Assembly: GCA_030042375.1 (NCBI GenBank)
Contig: JASHZU010000147.1
Span: 1-13,014 of the forward strand
Origin: Verrucomicrobiia bacterium
GTDB taxonomy: Bacteria > Verrucomicrobiota > Verrucomicrobiae > Limisphaerales > UBA11358
DNA length: 13,014 bases
Reading direction: 5' to 3'
This document shows, piece after piece, positions 1-7,843 of this stretch (position 1 is the stretch's first letter; every line of letters begins with the position of its first letter). Under the pieces are notes generated by a model. The model searched no databases and was not told the origin of the DNA. It saw nothing but the letters and a program-made list of their open reading frames with translations. The position numbers were made by a program, and so were the translations under genes.

Positions 1-1
1 C

Positions 2-1321
2 AACGGAATTTACACGGAAGTGGACCGTGTGAATGGCAAGACGAACATCACTTTTATTGGCCAAAGCCGCCACGGAACGATTATCACTTACGCCAATAAC
101 AATAATATCAACGGCAGCAGCACAACGCGCCCGATGTTTGGCGTCAATCAATCCAGCGCCATTGCCTTCGAAAACCTCACGTTGACCAACAGCACGCCCT
201 TGGGCGGCTCGCAGGCGGAGGCGTTACTGGTAAATCTAGTCAACCAGATGATCGTTCTCGACTGCGACCTTGACAGTTATCAGGACACGCTGCTTGTCAA
301 CCAGAGCGGAGATAAGGCTTACATCCAGGACAGCTATATCCAAGGCAACACCGATTATATTTGGGGCAGCGGTACCTTGTACGTTACGAACACTATCCTG
401 ATGGATTTGACCAGCCAAAGTCACCTGACCCAACCGCGCACGCTGGAATACACGAATGGTTTCGCGTTTGTGAACTGCCGCATCCTCGGTGCGCCTGGTG
501 CGAATGATTGTGACCTGGGGCGCGATGCAGGCTCCAGCGGAAACACGCCGAATTATCCCTATGGCCAGGTGGCTTATATCAATTGCACCATGGATACCAA
601 TGTGATTATCCCGGCGGGTTGGATTCTGGGCAGCGGCAGTTCACAGGGACCCGATACCGCCAATCTTCGTTTTTGGGAATACGGTAGTGTAGATACCAAC
701 GGCAATCCGGTTAATACAAGTGCGCGTGTGCCGTGGTCGCTGGAATTGGACGGCGCAACGGCCACCAACGAGGTGCAAGATGTCACCAACTGGCTCTATG
801 GCTGGTCGCCGCAACTTGCGCCCAGCATCATCACGGAGCCAACCAACCAGACGGTCGCCGCAGGGCAGGGTGTGACTTTGACTGCTGGTGCCTATGGGAT
901 TCCGGGCGTGACTTATCAATGGTTGCTGAACGGCACCAACCTGGTGGGCCAGACTACCGCAACTTTGGTAATCAGCAGCGCGAGTGGACTGAATGCAGGA
1001 ACCTATTCTGTCCTCGTCAGCAACAGCGCCGGCAGTGTGACGAGCAGCAATGTCGTTTTGACGGTGACTCCTCCTACCACGCCGACCATGATTGCCACGC
1101 CCATTGTGAGCGACCAAAATGTGCAATTCGCCATCACCGGTCCGAACGGATCCGCCGGATTCGGCTATCGCGTTTGGGCAACCACCAATATTGCACTCAC
1201 GCCCATTACCAGCACCTGGACATTGCTGACGAACGGTGTCTTTGGCAATGGGCCGGTCATCTTTGCGGACACGTTAACGAATGGCATGCCGCAGCGGTAT
1301 TACATCGTAACCATGCCTTGA
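2..1321 (+). CDS. Secreted pectinesterase (pectin methylesterase) with Ig-like domain, 5'-truncated
   Basis: The reading frame is already open at base 2 and ends in TGA at 1319-1321. The N-terminus, including any signal peptide, lies outside the window, so the GTG at 20 is not taken as the start. The right-handed beta-helix pectinesterase signature is visible: a Gln in a GSQAEALLV stretch (codon 212), the QDT motif at 281-289 (catalytic acid/base Asp), DYIWG from 353 (nucleophile Asp), and LGR at 515-523 (substrate Arg). A later WLYGWSP segment matches the family's usual closing GW-P. The family removes methyl esters from pectin outside the cytoplasm. From about 824 to 1069 there is an Ig-like domain (GVTYQWLLNGTNL, LNAGTYSVLVSNSAG). 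An approximately 80-residue C-terminal module ending RYYIVTMP follows and resembles the end of the secreted protein at 7844-8758. The usual LGRPW is LGRDA here, so the conserved Trp is missing or shifted. Family assignment is secure; the substrate is inferred. Confidence 0.88.
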   Translation, partial: NGIYTEVDRVNGKTNITFIGQSRHGTIITYANNNNINGSSTTRPMFGVNQSSAIAFENLTLTNSTPLGGSQAEALLVNLVNQMIVLDCDLDSYQDTLLVNQSGDKAYIQDSYIQGNTDYIWGSGTLYVTNTILMDLTSQSHLTQPRTLEYTNGFAFVNCRILGAPGANDCDLGRDAGSSGNTPNYPYGQVAYINCTMDTNVIIPAGWILGSGSSQGPDTANLRFWEYGSVDTNGNPVNTSARVPWSLELDGATATNEVQDVTNWLYGWSPQLAPSIITEPTNQTVAAGQGVTLTAGAYGIPGVTYQWLLNGTNLVGQTTATLVISSASGLNAGTYSVLVSNSAGSVTSSNVVLTVTPPTTPTMIATPIVSDQNVQFAITGPNGSAGFGYRVWATTNIALTPITSTWTLLTNGVFGNGPVIFADTLTNGMPQRYYIVTMP

Positions 1322-1346
1322 ACGCAACGATTGTCGAAACATCAAC

Positions 1347-1374
1347 TTGCATCCGCGTGCGATTTTGGCATAAT
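1347..1374 (+). promoter_or_regulatory. Promoter of tRNA-Arg
   Basis: A -35-like TTGCAT (1347-1352) and a -10-like CATAAT (1369-1374) are separated by 16 bp. The predicted start is near 1381, a few bases before the mature tRNA 5' end at 1389. The site lies entirely in the gap after the pectinesterase stop codon, so the tRNA need not depend on read-through. Prediction from sequence only. Confidence 0.55.
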
Positions 1375-1388
1375 AAATTCGCCTTGTC

Positions 1389-1465
1389 GCACGCATAGCT
1401 CAATTGGATAGAGCATCTGACTACGGATCAGAAGGTTTCAGGTTCAACTCCTGATGCGTGCACCA
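1389..1465 (+). tRNA. tRNA-Arg (anticodon ACG), CCA encoded
   Basis: A full cloverleaf can be folded by hand. The acceptor stem is GCACGCA (1389-1395) with TGCGTGC (1455-1461), discriminator A at 1462 and an encoded CCA at 1463-1465. The D-arm is GCTC/GAGC. The anticodon stem is TCTGA (1416-1420) with TCAGA (1428-1432) around the loop CTACGGA, giving anticodon ACG at 1423-1425. The T-arm is TCAGG/CCTGA around TTCAACT. It reads CGU-type arginine codons; A34 is normally converted to inosine by TadA, which is general knowledge and not shown here. No introns or mismatches were seen. Confidence 0.97.
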
Positions 1466-1533
1466 CCTTCAAGTCTCAATTTATAAACATCTCCTGCGCT
1501 ATTATACAATAGTGGAACTCGACGATTTTTGAG

Positions 1534-4500
1534 TTAGGAATTATTCTTGGCCGGCAAAATGACGGTGACACGGCTGACCTTTTGTGCCAGGACAGGCTGT
1601 TTACGTTTCTTCTTTTCCTCATCGCTATCACTGTTATCGGCCTGGGAAGTTACCGTGTCAGCATTGGCAGCCGTTTGGGTGTTTACCGAGGCGACATTGG
1701 ATTGCGGAATGCCCATGCTTGCCCCGGCGGTATCGCCGTTGGCGCTTACGTTTTCAGCGATGAGCGAGGCGTCAATCATACTGCCGCTGACGTCCAGGTT
1801 ACCGCCGCTGACAATGGTGCCAGACACGTCCCCCGATGCGTTGATGTCCACGTTGCCACTGCTGATGGCTGTGACATCCACGTTCTGGGCGGAATTGATG
1901 TCGATGCTCTGGCTTCCAATGACGACCCCATTGATATCTCCGCCGGCCTTGAGCTCGATATTTGCGCCGATGATGCCTGAGCCTTCGGCGTTGATGTCAT
2001 CCCCCGCAGTGATCTCAATATAATTGTTCTTGGAATTGGCCCCGTTGAAGGCAATTTGAACAATTCCGCCCTGGTTGGCATTGACGCTGCCATCTGGCGC
2101 ATTCAGGATGATGTTGCCCAACAATGCATCGGAACCAAAAATGGTTGTGGCCAGGATGCCGCTGCCCGGAATCGTCGCCGCAATCCCCTCCAATAGTCCA
2201 GACGAGGTGAGTTGCAATGCATCCAACGTCACGTAACCCGCTCCGCCTGTTCCGGCATTAATATCGCCCGTCGTTGACGTAATATTGATGTTTCCTCCGT
2301 CGTAGGCGGCGATACGCGAGCCGTCTACGTTGACGTCGTCATTAGCCGTGATGTTAATATCTCCTCCGCTGGTCGTAAAAATTCCTTTCGGCGCATCGGG
2401 ATCGCCAAAGGGCGTCAGCTCGCCACCTACGTCTAACGTCCCGTTCTTCACGTCTATATTAATACCGCCAGAAGTATCCCCGCCAGACAGGCTTTCATTG
2501 GCAATGACGCTGGTGGTCATCTCGAGATTACCAGCCGTAGCAGTAACATCGAGGTTTGCACCATAGGGGGAAATCGCCGCCAGGGCAGCATCCGGCGCCA
2601 GCACGGAGATCCCGCCGGAAATGCCCAAATCAATGGAAGCGGCAGTGATGCTAAAGAGACCGGGGCCGGACAGGGCCAGGCCGTTATCTCCCAGGGATGC
2701 ACTTTGACTGTCCGAATACAATTGCCCGATGGTGGCCTGCCACGCCGTCAATTGAGCGCCAGAGAAAATAGCATTGCCGCTGGAATCCGTCGGGTTGAGC
2801 AAGGATTGCTCGGTCGCCGCGCTCATCACGCCAATATAGGAAATCGTGCCTGTCGTGGCATCGTACGAAAGCGCACCGGCAAGCGAGGAGTCGCCGCTAA
2901 TGACATCGCCAAATTCGGTGGACGTCACGTCACCCGACAGAGTTTCGCTCGTTGAGTCGCCACGATAAGTGATGTTACCGCCCACGTTGATGGAGGTGAT
3001 TTGGTTCGGGGAAAGATTTTGCCCCACGAAACCAAAGTTGTAGGTGTTGCCGGCGACATTAATGGTTGCAAAGGTCGGCACCGTCAGTCCAAAACTTTCA
3101 ATGCTGCCGGAAATATCCAGGATGACTCCATTGGGATTATCGAGATAGAGCGGCGTGGATGCGTGGCCCGAGGCAAAGGTTGTCCAACTGCTTGAGCCAC
3201 TATCTGACATTGTAATGCCATTAAGCACCGATGAATTGGCGGAAACGGCTCCGCTCAAATTACCGCCGTCACGCGTGATAATCTGCAACTCCCCTTCGCT
3301 GGAAGGAGCCAGGATGATGGAATTATCCACGGTGATTCCTCCGGCGCCGGCATTGAGAGTAAGGATCGGCGCATAAATCGGCGGCATAGTTGAGTCTGCC
3401 CGGTTGACACGCGCTAAATCTCCCCCGACCAAATTAATGGCATTGCCCGCCCAAAAATTCGCTGCGGCATTGGCCGCGTAATCAAAGGCAAAGTCCTGCA
3501 GCGTATTGAACGCGCCGTTGGGATTGTTCACCTCGTTAATATAGATATCATTGGCCGCCCAGGCGTTCCAGGAGGAGTCCCCGGCTAGGCTTAGGGTCAC
3601 CCCGCCATTGACGGAAGCTGTCCCAATGTTGCCATTGCCGCTGGTGTTTCCCATGACGTCTGCTTCCAGGCAGTTAAGGGTGGTGCCATAGTTAGCCGCG
3701 TTTGGATTTTGCAGCGTCGCGGCCTGTGAACTCGTTACCGACACGCCTGCCAGGATAATGCCGACGCCGTTCGCTACATTATAATTTCCGGTGATTTGGT
3801 TGCCCGCAACCAGGGTTACATTGCCCGAGCCATACGCACCGGATGCGCCGGGCCATTCGCCAGTGGGAACTGTCGGGACGCTGATAATATCATCGCCCGC
3901 AATCAGCGTGACATTCCCGCCGTCCGCGGTGGAAATGCCGCCCAGAATTACATTTGCCTTCGGGGGGCCTGAATTCTCAAAAAGATAATCGCTGGTTTGT
4001 TTGCCGTTAGTGCCGCTGCCATTGGAAGTGCCCGCGTTGATATCGCCATCCAGGGCATCGGCAAAAATACTCCCGCCGCTCGTTGTGAACACGGAACCGG
4101 AACCCACCAAAATACTTTCTCCCGCGAACAAATTGACCGACCCTTCGCCCAATTCAATCGTTCCACTTTGCGACAGGCCGCTGCCGCCATTTAAATAAAT
4201 ATATCCGGTGCCCGCCTGGACAGTATTGTTGGCAAAATTGTAACCCGCATCCAGTGTCACCGACCAATCATTCGGATCCAATATCTTGGACGAGTTTCCC
4301 AAAATGATATTGCCGCCAGCTTCGAGCGTTAATTGTCCGGAAGATTCTCCCGTGCTTGTGCTCAAATCCCACGTCGTGCCGGCGTTCAGCGTTATGTTAC
4401 CGGAGGCTTGCAATAAGATAGTAGAAAAACCGGCGAATGCGGTATTGACATCGATCGCGCCACCGGAGGTTGAAGTGCCCAGAGTAATATTGGCAGGGTC

Positions 4501-5544
4501 GAGCAAAAATGTCCCGGCGGACCAACCGGATTGTGCGCCGGCATCCAGGGTGGAGTTCAAGGACAGGATGTTTGGCGCGCTTACCTCAATGCTGCCGCCA
4601 TTGCCGCCTTGCGAACCACCGGTCGCTGAGATTTGGCTGCCGGCGCTGTCGCTAAAATTATTTCCCGATTGCAGGGTAATTGTTCCGCCGGCGCTGCCGC
4701 CGGAAGAGCCGTCCCCGTTTGCCGAAATTTGCGAGTTGGCACCAAGCGTCAAATCGTCCGAGGCCGTGAGTTCAATCACTCCGCCCTCGTTTTGGACGGA
4801 GTTGGCCTGGATGATTCCGTCTTCGTTTACCACCTTTGCCTGCAGAGCAATCGTCCCGGCATCGGCGGTAATATTGCCGAAATTGTCTACGGACCCTTCG
4901 GGCATCTGCACCTTCGCGCTCAGGCCGCGTCCGTCCGGACTATCACTGACCAATACTTCCTGCCCGCCCGCCAATTCAATATTTCCCTGCGGCGCGTTCA
5001 GTGTGCCGTAGTTCTTAATGTCTTCTGCGATGAGAAACAGCGAGCGGCCCTGGCCAACCTGGATCTGTCCATAGTTTACGATGCTGGCCAAGGGTGGCAT
5101 GCCGCTAAATTGCCAGGTGCCTCCGGCACCGAAATCCGGCGTGAGGGGAGCCGTCGTGGAAATGAAGCTGCCACCGACTTTAATCATTGAATTCGGCCCG
5201 AAATAAAATCCGTTCGCATTGGCAAGGATCACCGTGCCATTGGCATTCAGGTTGCCAAAAATCTGCGATGGGTTCGCTCCGCCGATGATATTGAAAACGA
5301 CCGAGCCGGAGGAGGGTTGCAAAAACGACGTCGTTTCTCCCGCGCCGATGTTAAAGCTGCTCCAATTCAAGATCGCCAATTGGCTGACAGTGACGTTGAG
5401 CTGAGAGCCTAATTGCTGTGCCGTGGCGCTGCCGGAGATAACAGTCATGCCGGCGGGATTGGCGCGGAGACTCCATTCCCTCGCCGCCAGGAAAAGCACG
5501 ATAGTAAGCCGGATCAATTTTTGATTTAAAAATTTTGTTTTCAT
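1534..5544 (-). CDS. TpsA-type exoprotein with filamentous haemagglutinin N-terminal (TPS) domain
   Basis: A 1336-residue exported protein is predicted to be the substrate of the adjacent TpsB. The ATG at 5544 is preferred: the open frame extends to 5598, but that would add 18 non-signal-like residues overlapping tpsB, while 5544 lies 7 nt after the tpsB stop and begins a signal peptide (MKTKFLNQKLIR, then hydrophobic LTIVLFLAA, possible cleavage after LRA). Residues about 30-160 form the TPS secretion domain, with NWSSFNIGAGE (about 60-70), NPSQIFGNLNANG (about 91-103) and VGGSFIST. The NPNG-type motif of the family reads NANG at about 109-112. The rest is low-complexity beta-helix repeat, rich in Gly, Asn, Ser, Asp and Ala, with many GNI-L-AG or GDINITA units. 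The C-terminus has an acidic-then-basic patch (DSDEEKKKRKQP) followed by RVTVILP. Typical members act as adhesins, haemagglutinins or surface fibres; the role here is not determinable. Convergent with the tRNA-Arg. Confidence 0.88.
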   Translation of the reverse strand: MKTKFLNQKLIRLTIVLFLAAREWSLRANPAGMTVISGSATAQQLGSQLNVTVSQLAILNWSSFNIGAGETTSFLQPSSGSVVFNIIGGANPSQIFGNLNANGTVILANANGFYFGPNSMIKVGGSFISTTAPLTPDFGAGGTWQFSGMPPLASIVNYGQIQVGQGRSLFLIAEDIKNYGTLNAPQGNIELAGGQEVLVSDSPDGRGLSAKVQMPEGSVDNFGNITADAGTIALQAKVVNEDGIIQANSVQNEGGVIELTASDDLTLGANSQISANGDGSSGGSAGGTITLQSGNNFSDSAGSQISATGGSQGGNGGSIEVSAPNILSLNSTLDAGAQSGWSAGTFLLDPANITLGTSTSGGAIDVNTAFAGFSTILLQASGNITLNAGTTWDLSTSTGESSGQLTLEAGGNIILGNSSKILDPNDWSVTLDAGYNFANNTVQAGTGYIYLNGGSGLSQSGTIELGEGSVNLFAGESILVGSGSVFTTSGGSIFADALDGDINAGTSNGSGTNGKQTSDYLFENSGPPKANVILGGISTADGGNVTLIAGDDIISVPTVPTGEWPGASGAYGSGNVTLVAGNQITGNYNVANGVGIILAGVSVTSSQAATLQNPNAANYGTTLNCLEADVMGNTSGNGNIGTASVNGGVTLSLAGDSSWNAWAANDIYINEVNNPNGAFNTLQDFAFDYAANAAANFWAGNAINLVGGDLARVNRADSTMPPIYAPILTLNAGAGGITVDNSIILAPSSEGELQIITRDGGNLSGAVSANSSVLNGITMSDSGSSSWTTFASGHASTPLYLDNPNGVILDISGSIESFGLTVPTFATINVAGNTYNFGFVGQNLSPNQITSINVGGNITYRGDSTSETLSGDVTSTEFGDVISGDSSLAGALSYDATTGTISYIGVMSAATEQSLLNPTDSSGNAIFSGAQLTAWQATIGQLYSDSQSASLGDNGLALSGPGLFSITAASIDLGISGGISVLAPDAALAAISPYGANLDVTATAGNLEMTTSVIANESLSGGDTSGGINIDVKNGTLDVGGELTPFGDPDAPKGIFTTSGGDINITANDDVNVDGSRIAAYDGGNINITSTTGDINAGTGGAGYVTLDALQLTSSGLLEGIAATIPGSGILATTIFGSDALLGNIILNAPDGSVNANQGGIVQIAFNGANSKNNYIEITAGDDINAEGSGIIGANIELKAGGDINGVVIGSQSIDINSAQNVDVTAISSGNVDINASGDVSGTIVSGGNLDVSGSMIDASLIAENVSANGDTAGASMGIPQSNVASVNTQTAANADTVTSQADNSDSDEEKKKRKQPVLAQKVSRVTVILPAKNNS

Positions 5545-5551
5545 GGCGCTT

Positions 5552-7750
5552 TCAAAATTGTGCCCCCACTGTGAAGTAAGCGATGATGTCTCCGGCATGG
5601 GTACTTCCCAAAGTTTTTAAAGCCCACGCCACACTCAGGCGGGCGTCAAAATGTTCACCGACCGTAAGAAAACATCCGGCACCGGTGCCCCATTCCGGAA
5701 AAGTTAGATTTGCCGTCGTTGGCCGGTCAATTAAAGAAGCCTGGCCGTAATCCATGAAGACCGAACAGCGCAGTTCGGCGGGGACAGACCCGGCGGCGGA
5801 GGGGAAATAGCCCACGTTGACGGGCGGGGCGCGCAAGTCAAACAACGCACGCCAGCCGGTATCGCCGTAAACCGCGGCTTCCTGGTAGCCGCGCACCCCA
5901 CTGGTGCCGCCGAGCGCGAATTGTTCATTGTTGATTAAAGATTCGCTGGCCCATTGGCCATTGATGTTGAGCAGCGCCGACCAGCCATCGAAAAGATTTT
6001 GTTCGCGCACCAGCCCGGCATTAATGGTGGTGTAATTACCACCGGCATTCGGCGAAGCCGCGACGGTTTGAAAGTTGGTCTGGGGTGAAGCCAGTCCGGC
6101 CAGAAAAATGCTCTGAGAATAACTAAAAGCAAAAGCTCCCGATGCATCGGGTCGCGCCCCCGACCATCCGAACGAAAGCGGAATATATTGCAATGAGGCG
6201 GTCGAATTGTTCGCCAGCGAAATTGTTTGGTTCGTTTCCAGGACATAGGTGTCTCCGACCTTGGAATAAAGCGCGAAGTACGTCAGGTTGGTTCCCAATG
6301 TCGGGGCGCGGTAGGTTTTAAAATCCGCGCCAAGGAAAAATGACGAACGCACGCCGGCAAATTGGCGTATCGGCAACGTCAGCCTGGTACCCAGATTGTT
6401 GTCATAGGTGAAACTCTGCTCGGCATCTTGCGAGCTGACGGCCAGAAGGTCGTTCGTGAAAACGACTGAAAGCGGCCCGAACCGCACCGGTGTGGCGGAA
6501 GCCGAGCGGGATGCATAAAATGTCAGGTCGGGATTGCCCGTGGCCGGTGGCAGGTTAAATTTATGGGTGACTTCATCGAAACCAAAGGTGACCGGTTGGT
6601 TATCCGTCTCCTGGCGAAGGTTTTCGCCATAGCCAAGCGGGATGCGATAATATGCACTGTAACTGGCTACCAGCGGCATATCCAGGGGGTTATTAACGCT
6701 GCCGGCCGGTTTGTAAGCCTGCGGTGAAAAATTATAATTAAGGCCAAACTGATGCTCATGCTGCCAAAGGTTATCGTATTCCAATGACGCACTGAGACGC
6801 AGGGGCGGTGTCTCGGGTGTGTTCAAATTGTTGACTTCGATGCGTCCGTGCAAAGGCAGGCGATCTTTGACCTGTAATTCCAGTTCGGTGGTGCCAGGCT
6901 CCGGCCCGGGACCGATGACGGGATAAATTTGGCGGTCGCGGTTGGCATTGGCCTTGTCGAGTTCCGGTTGAAACCATTTTGTGTTGAGCAGGATGTTGGT
7001 TGTCAGGCTGGGAAGGGCGCGGCGAACATTGCTCTCGCTGTAAAAGCGGTTGCCCTCAACGACAATTTGGGTTAACTGGCCTTCAACAATTTTTACCCGC
7101 ACAATCCCATTGGTCAGCCTTTGCTTTGGCAGTGTCACGCTGACGGTGGCAAAGCCCAGTTCCCGATATCTGAGCTGCAATTGGCCCAGGCCTTCGCGGA
7201 GGCGCGCAAAATCAATCTGACCGGTATAATTGCTGAGCATCCCAAATTCTTCCGGCGGCAGCACGGTGTTGCCATCGATTCGATAGCCGCGCACTTCAAA
7301 GGTCCCCTTTTTAGGCTCCGGCACCAAAAATAGGTTCGTGATTGATTCCCCCAGGCTGTTCGTGACTGCGGCGATAGGTTCAACGACCGCGATTTTGACA
7401 ATGCCATTCGTCAAATTCTGTTGGGGCAATGTCACAGCAACATCGGTAAAACCGCTATTGCGGTAAAGTGATTGCAATTGCTCCATGCCTTCATGCACGC
7501 GAGCGAACGTTACTTTGCCCGTGTAATTGGAAAGCATGCTGAATTCCTGCGGCGGCAGGAGATTATCGCCTTGGATTACATAGGCGTGGATATTCAGGGC
7601 GGGTAGCAATTTAGGCGGCGGATTGGTCGCGACCGGCAGCGGCGCGGCAAAAAGATCCTCTACCACAGCCGGAGGATTCGTTTCCGCCGCCATCGTTCTA
7701 AAAATATTTGCCAATGCGAGCATTGCTATAACTCCAAACCGAAATGTCAT
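5552..7750 (-). CDS. TpsB outer-membrane transporter (ShlB/FhaC/HecB family) with duplicated POTRA
   Basis: A 732-residue outer-membrane beta-barrel expected to export the downstream TpsA across the outer membrane. Residues 1-21 look like a signal peptide (MTFRFGVIAMLALANIF, cut near TMAA). Two adjacent POTRA_2-type domains follow at about 52-126 and 151-225, both with the LPP-EF-MLSNYTG core and the VTLP-Q-LTNGIV end. A further POTRA-like segment (about 226-297) precedes the 16-strand barrel region. The conserved VRGY of the plug loop L6 is at residues 619-622 (bases 5885-5896), the FMDYGQ strand at 665-670, and the chain ends in Phe, as barrel proteins do. Known TpsB proteins of this family have two POTRAs, so an extra copy is unusual. 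The gene lies 7 nt upstream of tpsA, 93 nt after the preceding gene, and behind a strong hairpin. GAGAGGA lies upstream of the ATG but rather far away (about 12 nt). Confidence 0.93.
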   Translation of the reverse strand: MTFRFGVIAMLALANIFRTMAAETNPPAVVEDLFAAPLPVATNPPPKLLPALNIHAYVIQGDNLLPPQEFSMLSNYTGKVTFARVHEGMEQLQSLYRNSGFTDVAVTLPQQNLTNGIVKIAVVEPIAAVTNSLGESITNLFLVPEPKKGTFEVRGYRIDGNTVLPPEEFGMLSNYTGQIDFARLREGLGQLQLRYRELGFATVSVTLPKQRLTNGIVRVKIVEGQLTQIVVEGNRFYSESNVRRALPSLTTNILLNTKWFQPELDKANANRDRQIYPVIGPGPEPGTTELELQVKDRLPLHGRIEVNNLNTPETPPLRLSASLEYDNLWQHEHQFGLNYNFSPQAYKPAGSVNNPLDMPLVASYSAYYRIPLGYGENLRQETDNQPVTFGFDEVTHKFNLPPATGNPDLTFYASRSASATPVRFGPLSVVFTNDLLAVSSQDAEQSFTYDNNLGTRLTLPIRQFAGVRSSFFLGADFKTYRAPTLGTNLTYFALYSKVGDTYVLETNQTISLANNSTASLQYIPLSFGWSGARPDASGAFAFSYSQSIFLAGLASPQTNFQTVAASPNAGGNYTTINAGLVREQNLFDGWSALLNINGQWASESLINNEQFALGGTSGVRGYQEAAVYGDTGWRALFDLRAPPVNVGYFPSAAGSVPAELRCSVFMDYGQASLIDRPTTANLTFPEWGTGAGCFLTVGEHFDARLSVAWALKTLGSTHAGDIIAYFTVGAQF

Positions 7751-7782
7751 TTGCTGTGGTTGTCCTCTCTACAAATTTATAT

Positions 7783-7816
7783 TCGCGGCAGGTCCGGTTG
7801 CCCGGTCCTGCCGCGA
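7783..7816 (-). repeat. Strong intercistronic hairpin with GNRA-type loop
   Basis: Read on the minus strand, a 10-bp arm (TCGCGGCAGG / CCTGCCGCGA, 7783-7792 with 7807-7816) encloses an A-A mismatch, then CCGG/CCGG around the tetraloop GCAA. That makes 14 base pairs with a single mismatch. No run of T follows on the minus strand (AATATAAATTTG instead), so it does not look like a standard intrinsic terminator. It lies 34 nt before the tpsB ATG and 26 nt after the previous stop codon. It could be an mRNA processing or stability element, a partial terminator, or a protein-binding palindrome. Confidence 0.75.
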
Positions 7817-7843
7817 GTTGTTGTTTCTTCTTTGTGTGTGTTT

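Noticed and set aside
733..1398. 221-residue plus-strand open frame in another frame of the pectinesterase
   Set aside because: It overlaps the real gene in a shifted frame, is rich in His/Cys/Gln/Arg without motifs, and runs into the tRNA.
1500..1536. Small inverted repeats (CTATT/AATAG and AACTC/GAGTT) after tpsA as a terminator
   Set aside because: The stems are only 5 bp, A/T-rich or overlapping the stop codon, and no T run follows on the minus strand.
4286..5011. 241-residue plus-strand open frame
   Set aside because: It is antisense to the tpsA repeat body. Composition is Pro/Ser-rich in a way expected from reading repetitive Gly/Asn codons backwards, with no domain or ribosome site.
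1534..5544. Repeats within tpsA as a CRISPR or tandem DNA array
   Set aside because: The repetition is at protein level (GNI/GDI units) with degenerate DNA and irregular spacing; no identical direct repeats with spacers were seen.
5545..5598. Upstream start for tpsA
   Set aside because: It would overlap tpsB and put non-signal residues before a normal signal peptide; the ATG at 5544 fits better.
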